Made by a program: the position numbers and the translations under genes. Below, piece by piece: positions 57,080-64,000 of a DNA stretch of 64,000 nt. The DNA lies in contig NC_077238.1 in assembly GCF_947179165.1 (NCBI RefSeq), forward strand, positions 70,043,257 to 70,107,256. The letters are read 5' to 3'. This stretch comes from Solanum dulcamara (taxonomy: Eukaryota > Streptophyta > Magnoliopsida > Solanales > Solanaceae). Every line of letters begins with the position of its first letter. Within the stretch, counting starts at the first letter, position 1. The notes under the pieces were generated by a model. That model saw only the letters and a list, made by a program, of their open reading frames with translations. It had not been told where the DNA came from and searched no databases.

Positions 57080-57960
57080 AAGTAGTCAGTGTTGGTGAAT
57101 GGATAATGGTTCCTTGAAACACATGAATGGAAGGACTGAAAATTTCATCTCTCTTAAGGCTATTTAAGGTAGAAGTGTCTCTTTTGAAAATGGAAAAAGG
57201 GGTTATATTCTTGGCATTGGAAGAATTGGGAAGTCACTGGAGTATTCAATTGAAGATGTGTACTACGTAAATGGGTTGAAAGCTTTTATGCAGAATAGGG
57301 AATACATCACAGTTTCTCTGCTCTTATAACTCCACAACAAAATGAGGTCATTCAAAGGAAGAACAAAACCCTAGTTGACCTTGCAAGAACTATGCTGATA
57401 GACTATGAATTGCAAAAGAATTTTTGTGCTGAGGCAGTGAACACAGCTTGCTATGTAATTAATCGATGCATGATCAGGTCAATACTCAACAAAACTCCAT
57501 ATGAATTATTGAACAACTGAAGGCCTAAGTTGAGTTATCTTAGAGCCTTTGGGTACAAGTGCTTTGTGATCAATAATGGGAAGGATGATCTGGGTAAATT
57601 TGATACCTAGAGAGTTGAAGGGATATTTATTGTCTACGCCTCTTCCAGCAAAGCCTATACAATGTACAATAAGAGGACAATGTGCATTGAATAAAGTCTC
57701 CATGTTATTTTTGATGAATCTGGCAAAATAGACAATCTCAAGGATAAAGGTGATTCTGAGTTTGAAGAGCTTCTTCAGATTTAGAGAGACAATGTTGTTG
57801 CAAGTGATGAAGCTCAAGCTGGTGAGACTGAAAATGGTGATGAAACAAATGAAGACAAGGAACCAGAGAAGGGCCCTGGTTTAACTCAAGAAGAAGAAGA
57901 ACCAATTCAGCCTACTGACAACGTGGATAACAATCAAGCACAATCTAAAGAGACTTTGTC
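57080..57960 (+). pseudogene. Copia C protease and integrase with large deletion
   Basis: Protease remnant around 57090-57260: QCW, a stop, then MDNGSLKHMNGR; the catalytic Ser codon is replaced, giving DNG. Near 57280 the sequence jumps from NGLK to the late integrase core (CAEAVNTACYVINRCMIRSI, about 57427-57486), deleting GAG-pre-integrase and most of the DDE core. The integrase end (LSYLRAFGYKCFVIN) and the Glu/Asp-rich linker (57790-57960) follow. It cannot integrate. Confidence 0.85.
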
Positions 57961-58019
57961 TGATGACGAAGGGATGAATACTTCTATTGATCAATAGCCA
58001 TAAAATCATCCAGGGTGGA

Positions 58020-59010
58020 AGCATCAATCTTCCCATCCCTTAGATAATCTTGTCTCACCATTGGATTCTAGAATACATACCAGGTCTAAGACTAGAAATC
58101 TAGTGGCATTTTCAGCATTTTTGTCTACCATTGAGCCTAAGAATGTGAAGAAAGCACTGAAGGATGCGGATTGGGTAAACTCCATGCAAGAAGAACTTCA
58201 TCAATTTGAGAGAAGAAAAGTATGGCACCTGATTCCTCGTCCCTCTGACAAAATCATTATAGGAACCAGCTGGGTATACCGTAATAATATGGATGAAAAT
58301 GGAGCAATAACCAAGAACAAATCAAGGTTGGTAGTTTAGGGATACAATCAAGAAGAATGGATCAATTACGATGAAATATTTTCTCCCATTGCCAGGATGG
58401 AAGCAATTAGAATTCTTATTGCTTTTACCAAGTTTATGGAATTCAAACTGTTTTAAATGGATGTCAAGAGTGCATTTTTGAATGGATACTTGAAAGAGTA
58501 AGTGTATGTCAAACAACCTTTTGGTTTCGAAGATGTCGATCAGCCAAATCATGTGCTTAAGCTTGAAAAAGCACTCTATGGTTTGAAACAAGCCCCCAGG
58601 ACCTGAAATGAGAGATTGTCAAAATTTCTACTTGACAATGGATTTAAGAGAGGAAAGATCGATAACACACACTTCTTGAAGGCAAGAGGAAGAGATTTGC
58701 TAATTGTTCAAATTTATATAGATAACATCATATTCGGAGCCACTTTAAGTTCTTTATGCAAGGACTTTGCTATCCTCATGTCAAGTGAATTTGAGATGAG
58801 CATGATGGGAGAATTAACATTTTTTTTGGGATTACAAATAAGGCAATCATCACATGGTACCTCTATTTTCCAAGAGAAGTACATTAAGGATCTCATGAAG
58901 AAGCTCCATATGGCATAATCAAGGCCAATTGATACTCCTATGAGAACCAATTCAAAACTTGATGTTGATGAACCTGGTCCTGTAGTTAATAAAACCATGT
59001 ACAGAGGAAT
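58020..59010 (+). pseudogene. Copia C reverse transcriptase
   Basis: KDADWVNSMQEELHQFERRK near 58165-58220, then TSWVYRNNMDENG and, after a stop at 58337, FSPIARMEAIRILIAFTK. DVKSAFLNGYLKE (about 58462-58500) carries the first catalytic Asp. The YVDD box reads YIDN (about 58717-58728), losing the second Asp of the pair. ELTFFLGLQIRQ follows near 58810-58850. Stops near 58456, 58499 and 58606. Longest surviving RT in the Copia group here. Confidence 0.9.
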
Positions 59011-59640
59011 TATTGGGTCTCTGTTATAACTGATAGTGAGTAGACTTGATATTGTGTTTAGCATGGGAATGTGTGTAAGGTTTCGGGCATGTCCAAAAGA
59101 ATCCTATCTGAAGGCTGCAAAAAGGATTTTAAGATACTTAAAGGGAACTGAGGACCTGGTCCTATACTATACGGCTGGAGACTCATTCAACCTGGTAGGA
59201 TATGTTGATGTTGATTATACAGGGTACCTAGTTGATAGGAAAAGTACCTTAGGAATGGCTCACTTTCTAGGATCCTCCTTGATCTCTAGGGGAAGCAAGA
59301 AACAAAGCTTATTTGCTCTATCCACTGCAGAGGCTGAGTATGGTGCAGCTGCCTTTTACTGTGCTTAATTATTGTAGATTAAACAACAATTGGAGGATTT
59401 TGGAGTATTCACTGATAATATTTTGTTGATGTGTGACAATACAATTGCTCTTAACAAGGCCAAGAACCCATCCCAACACAAGAGAACGAAGTACATTGAT
59501 GTGAGATATCATTTTCTGAGAGATAATGTCAAGAAAGGGTTTGCAAGACTGAGGATCAGATAGCTGACATCTTCATAAAGGCGTTGAGCAGGGATTAGTT
59601 TGAATAGAATCTCTTAAAGCTTGGAATATTCAAACCAAAC
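59011..59640 (+). pseudogene. Copia C RNase H
   Basis: RILRYLKGTEDLVLYYTAGD near 59123-59180, VDVDYTGYLVDRKSTLG (catalytic Asp kept, about 59200-59255), SRGSKKQSLFALSTAEAEYG near 59287-59345 and, past a stop at 59366, CDNTIALNKAKNPSQHKRTK. The tail LKLGIFKPN ends near 59642. The codons for EDLVL coincide with gaggacctggtcctat, one of the recurring motif copies. Confidence 0.88.
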
Positions 59641-59826
59641 TGACCAACGAAGTAATTTATTCACTCCCTCTTATTGACTAGATTTAGGACACAAGTATCT
59701 CTACTCCTACTACATACATGAGGTTTAAATTTAGTTTTATACCTGTGCAGGTATACACCCATGGTCGATCAAATAAAAGAAGGAAATTGTAGGATAGATC
59801 TAAACAATCGACTTTCAAACTTGAGA

Positions 59827-59839
59827 GGGACCAGGTCCC
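59827..59839. repeat. Best copy of dispersed near-palindrome GGGACCAGGTCCC
   Basis: Six-base arms around a central A. Copies of 10-12 matching bases occur by eye near 20230, 20514, 21140, 22449, 22484, 24189, 26332, 27346, 28503, 28879, 32692, 54375, 56140, 56711, 58971, 59151, 59972, 61100 and 62661. All lie in Copia-derived sequence: LTRs, leaders and different coding frames. Confidence 0.8.
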
Positions 59840-60000
59840 TACTTACAGGTTAGCATTCTATATATTGATTCTGAACTACTTTCTAGAATATGCTAAAACT
59901 ACCACATGTCAAGCTCCCCTCTTATGTTTTGTTGTTTTTTTCAAACTGAACTCTCAATCAATGCTACCATAGGGACCAGGCACCTCTCTTCACTCTAAAC

Positions 60001-62044
60001 TTGCCCATTCTCCTTCAAATATCTCTCTCTCTCTTCCTCAAATCAAACATGTCAAGTTCTATCAAAAATAATATAATCTTTCTTTCAACTTTTTGTTTCT
60101 CCTCTCCAAGCATGTCTGGTGATCCATCCCCCTCAGAAAAATCCCAAATGTCTGAACCTGAGACTCACTCTCAAACTCCGATGAGTGAGCCTATGCTGAA
60201 AACTGAAATTGCTCACTCTTCAATTCAACTTCTGGTCACCTCTTGCATATATACATCTCCTACATCCTCTCCTCTACATGAAAGTACCCCCATCTGTTCT
60301 CTAATTCTTATGATCTCTAAATCTCAAGAGTCATCGCCCCAGGGTTCCATTTACTCTATAGCCAGGCCTAATCTTCATTCCCCTGAGAATGAGCCTTCAG
60401 TTGATAATAATTTCTCATCTCAACCTGGTTTAATGTCCTAAAATATGTTTGAACACCATTTTGATGGATATTTGCTTGATGAACGCACCGCTGGGTCAAA
60501 CATACTAGCCTTAGAGGAGGAATGGGTTTTCCAAAGTTTGGCTGAGATGAGAGGAAATGAAATCAAACTGCCTTTCTCTGATGAGAAAGAAAAATCACCA
60601 GATGCTCCTATGGAAGGGTTGAAGCCTATCTTCGACCAGACCCTATTGCACGAGTTTCCTAGGGCACCAATTGATAAAGAAGATGAGGATAAATATGAGA
60701 CACCTCTTACAACTAGGTTTACAAGGACAACTCAACAGAAAGAAAGAATGGAAGACAAAGCGATTCCAACTCGTCAAGGAACTATTATGAGTGATCAATT
60801 GGGTTGAGAAAATAAGGTTCCAAAAGAAAGTTTAGTCCCAAAGAATCTGTGGAGATGTCTAAAAAGGGAAGGAAGTCATTTCTAAGCCTCCTAGGAAAGC
60901 TACTCGGAGCACTCGAAAGAAGTTACTTAGTGATACAATTAAGGCAAGCAAATCAAAGACCATGTAGAGAATGGAACTACGACATTGAGTAGTGACTGAC
61001 AAGGACACTGTTCTAGATGATCAAGTAATTGATGTGTCTAAAGTTATTAAAGATAGTGATATCATTTCTGATGACGTGATTTTTGATACGAAGAAGATGA
61101 GACCAGGTCCGCCCAACAAAAGGCAAAAAGGGGACAATGTTTTGAGCATGGCTGAGAAAATCAAAATTCTGCACACTCAGAAGGTTTTGAGCGGTATAGT
61201 TTTTGATCCAGAAGTTTGTGATCGTTCAGAGATGAGGTACCTGGTCGATGCAATTGAGATTCAAGGGTGGACATCTTTATTTGAGTGGCATGTTCCCACT
61301 TTTAATGAAAAGGAGGTACGTGAGTTCTACTATAATCTGGACTTTGCTAATGATGGTAGTCTCAAAACAATAGTGGGTGGCATCATGTTCCACTTTTCTA
61401 AAGAAATTTTAGGGAACATTCTTGGAGTTCCAAGGGAGAAGGTTTCCTTAGTGGATAAAGCGGTTTCCTCACACGACTTTATCCTCGAAGTTGGTAAGTT
61501 ACCAGGCTTAAGTTGTCCAAGTGTCCCTAAAAAGTTTTTGAAAGGCCAATATCAACTCTACTTTGAGTTTGTGAACAAGGTTCTTCTACCAAGATTAGAA
61601 AGGAGGACTGTTGCATCTTCAGTTGACTTGATTTTTATGGAAACACTTAGCAAATTTGAACCTATTAACCTTCCTGCCATTATGCTAGAGCATATTCATA
61701 AAACAATAATGGTGAAAGATGGGAAACATGAGTTGGGTTATGGGTATTTGCTCAACCTAATCTTTCAGCATTTTGGAGTTGATGTGGTCAAAGGTGTTAA
61801 GGGCACTATAAAGCAAGCATTTTCCCAATCCACCCTTCTGGAGTGTGAATGTGTTGAAGGTCAAATCGATAAAAAGGAAAAGTCTCAGGTGTCTGATCTC
61901 CTAGAGCAGCAGGAAAAATTGCAGCTGGAATTGGAAGAAATGACAGTGACCTTGGTAAGCCGAGATGCCGAGATTTACATCTCAATGCCCAGCTGTTTCT
62001 TGCTCAGAAAGAAGGATCTGGTTCAAGTGAAATTGCTGAGTTGA
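60001..62044 (+). pseudogene. Copia C extra 3' ORF (envelope-like / plant transposon domain)
   Basis: Two parts. The first, 60001-60807, is Ser/Pro-rich (SMSGDPSPSEKSQMSEPETH) with a stop at 60439. The second, from 60992 after a frameshift, is 350 codons long. Near 61260-61440 it has IQGWTSLFEWHVPTFNEKEV, REFYYNLDFANDGSLKT and HFSKEILGNILGVP. This pattern is typical of the domain annotated in plants as putative plant transposon protein or envelope-like protein. The end (61880-61975) is heptad-like (QQEKLQLELEEMTVTLVSRD). A basic KKMRPGPPNKRQK may be a nuclear signal. An N-terminal hydrophobic run exists, but I see no fusion peptide or transmembrane anchor near the C-terminus. Role unknown. 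Confidence 0.72.
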
Positions 62045-62616
62045 AAGTTCAAAATGAAAATCTTACTATTGAAGTTAAAACTCCAACTCAGTAGTTACTT
62101 CAGGCTCATACTGACAGCAATACTCGAATGATCCTCTTTATTCAGTCTCTTGATCCCAAATCCTCCTCCTCCTAATTCCTCGATTTATCCTATTGTTATT
62201 CTCTCCTCCATTGGAAGTTTATGTTTTAATCTTTTGTAGTTATTCTTTAGTATAATGTAATGATGTCCTGTTTTAATATCACTATATTGGTTGTTTGTTC
62301 TACTGCCTACTTCTTGTCTTTATGATGTAACTATTCATGTTTAATGTTGCCCCAGTGGCCATGAATATACCTGCCTGTATACTATATTAGTTTGGTTTAC
62401 TGTGTTCCTTTTTTATGATGACAAATGGAGGAAGGGTGTGATTCATTTTGGGATGGGTAGTTTTTGCTAGGATGACCTGGTTGGAATAGAGGTAGGGGGA
62501 ACAAAATGCAGGGGAACTATGAATATTTTAACTGACATTGTTAGAATAACGGATATTGTTGATAAGGGGAAGATTTGTTGACTTACATAGTTTTTCATCA
62601 TCAAAAAGAGGGAAAA
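62045..62616. other. 3' noncoding region and polypurine tract of Copia C
   Basis: No ORF. Contains atgttgccccagtggcc and ends in aaaaagagggaaaa (about 62603-62616), the polypurine tract next to the 3' LTR. Confidence 0.7.
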
Positions 62617-62740
62617 GGTTATTTAGTTTTGATGATCAATAAACTATGGGACCTGATACACGGACCTGGTCTCATGAGTAAATCAAGTTGCAGACTAGCT
62701 AGCTATAAAGTTGTCATCCTCTTATGTGGTTGGTAGAACA
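62617..62740 (+). repeat. Truncated 3' LTR of Copia C
   Basis: Matches 54329-54452 (first base T changed to G), then stops at ggttggtagaaca. It contains cggacctggtct at 62661-62672. Confidence 0.85.
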
Positions 62741-63430
62741 CAAACAAGCTCATCCCAACACAAACAAGCTCATTCTGCTCCTTATATCAACTACTATTTT
62801 TGGAGCATAGCGAGATAATTGTGTGAAGTTGAGGCAGTACTCATGCACACTCATAGAATCTTACTTTAGGTTAAGGAACTCTCTTATATTTGTCTCCCTT
62901 AACTCACAAGGAAAAATGCCCAATGAAAGCATCTTCAAACAAGCCCAACTTAAGGATGGTGCATCTTCTCCCCTAGTCTTTTTCCACTAGTCGAACCATG
63001 TCTTTTAACACCCTTAAGATGATATGAAGTCCGCTCAACACACTCTACATCACCAATATACATAACCCGAAACACCTTCTAAATCTCATCCACGAAGTTT
63101 TCTTGATACTCATTAAGTGTCGACCTTGTGAACCTAGATGAATTAATCCTCAGAAACTCACAAATCTTTGAAATGTCTGAAATGTCATGATAGCTTGCTA
63201 GGTCTGATCCTTAATGGTCAACTTGAATTTTTATAGATTAAGCCAACATCTGGGGCATTGTGAAATGTCGTGTTAGTAACATCAGCCTAAAGTGGTTGCA
63301 AAGTAGGTGCATTTGGACCCCTTGGTCCGAAGGGAACTTGAGGCTCCTGAGGATTCTTAGTATTCTTTGTAGGACATCCCCTATTTCTAGTTTGCATTGG
63401 AAGGTCGACAATTCTTCTGTCAGGCATGGT
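62741..63430 (-). pseudogene. Gypsy G4 gag, second copy
   Basis: Close match to about 53215-53905. The ATG is kept here (MPDRRIVDLPMQTRNRG from about 63427), unlike the first copy. A stop after APTLQPL near 63291 and others follow. Its zinc-knuckle half is missing at the Copia C junction. Confidence 0.8.
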
Positions 63431-63640
63431 CTAAAATACATGTAAGCACAAATTAGAGGAGATAAATAGAGTTAAACTTTATCATACGAAAAAGATTGAT
63501 AAAGAAGGGAATTATTTTATAAACATCATGTAGCCTCCTCCTTATAACTGTGGCGCGTTCACATCAATAAAAAGGACTCTACTAGATGTGACTTTTCAGA
63601 CATCCTAGAACACTTTAAACTAGCCTTCTGATACTAAATT

Positions 63641-64000
63641 TGCCATGACCCGATCATATACCCTAGTTGAGACACGGTATCTGGAACCATAAGTGATTCC
63701 AAGTTAACCCTTGGAATGACTTATCAAAGTATATCATAAAGGAATTAATGCATAAGTTGAATACATAAGCAAAAGACATCCAACAAATAAAATCCTGATG
63801 TTTGAATTAAACGTTTATTGTCTAGAATGAAAGAATAAGTCTACCGGGACATAGCCCCAACTACCTCAAAAGTGCAATAAAAACCTAAAATAATTCATAC
63901 TAATTAGATCCTATGGAGTCCCTAAATGAGGAGGACTCAACAATAGTTGTCTGGAACTGTTGCAACCTCACTAGCCATGAGTTTGAGAATGGACATCGAA
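63641..64000 (-). repeat. G4 5' LTR, second copy (runs off window)
   Basis: TGCCATGACCCGATCAT onward; matches 54104-54328 and continues past aactacct into caaaagtgcaataaaaacc. This shows the uninterrupted sequence into which Copia C jumped in the first copy. Confidence 0.78.

Larger units (their letters stand above)
54329..62740 (+). mobile_element. SIRE-like Copia retrotransposon C, most complete copy
   Basis: 5' LTR (54329-55134), primer site, gag, protease, integrase (internally deleted), RT, RNase H, a long extra 3' ORF region, and a 3' LTR that is cut after about 120 bases (62617-62740). Total 8.4 kb. It was inserted in the G4 5' LTR after aactacct. The order gag-protease-integrase-RT-RNase H defines Copia; the extra 3' ORF and two zinc-knuckle regions point to the SIRE/Maximus lineage. 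Confidence 0.9.

Noticed and set aside
1..64000. tRNA, rRNA or intact host gene
   Set aside because: Read on both strands, I found no tRNA cloverleaf, rRNA signature or multi-exon host gene; initiator-Met-like strings are all retrotransposon primer-binding sites.

Overview
The window looks like repeat-rich intergenic heterochromatin from a flowering plant, most probably a Solanaceae genome. That assignment rests on the type of Tekay/Del-like Gypsy LTRs, a SIRE-like Copia lineage with an extra 3' ORF, a Solanaceae-type SINE tail and plant snRNA promoter elements; no database search was possible. I see no intact host protein-coding gene. Nearly everything is transposon-derived, and every protein-coding stretch carries stops, frameshifts or deletions. 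The only non-transposon genes I can support are small nuclear RNA-like genes.

Layout. 1-411: end of an LTR-like sequence running off the window. 412-13870: a CACTA-type DNA transposon end, split by a solo LTR (1201-13723, duplication ctgtc), itself split by a full-length chromodomain Gypsy on the minus strand (1697-11583, duplication cttgc). 13871-15757 and 17292-19998: two copies of a block holding a U1 snRNA-like gene with a plant USE/TATA promoter, a SINE tail, and a second USE/TATA-driven structured RNA of unknown class. Each block is preceded by a CACTA end, so the whole is a tandem duplication. An 862-bp insertion with a 10-bp target duplication lies only in the second copy. 20125-37936: decayed SIRE-like Copia fragments A and B (plus strand) and D (minus strand), mixed with pieces of a second Copia (called Copia-X), a Gypsy LTR fragment and a solo LTR (35169-37326). 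37928-50613: a chromodomain Gypsy (G3, plus strand) with a truncated 5' LTR and a 3' LTR holding two solo LTRs. 50614-54328: an LTR with primer-binding site joined head to head to a minus-strand Gypsy gag (G4). 54329-62740: the most complete SIRE-like Copia (C) with its extra 3' ORF. 62740-64000: a second copy of the G4 gag and 5' LTR.

Working relationships. The Gypsy and Copia elements are autonomous in design (gag, protease, reverse transcriptase, RNase H, integrase) but dead in sequence. Solo LTRs, truncations and inversions show a long history of recombination. The best leads for something undescribed are (1) a short near-palindrome, GGGACCWGGTCCC, recurring about twenty times through the Copia-derived DNA in several reading frames and in noncoding parts, and (2) the second snRNA-type RNA gene next to a variant U1, present twice.
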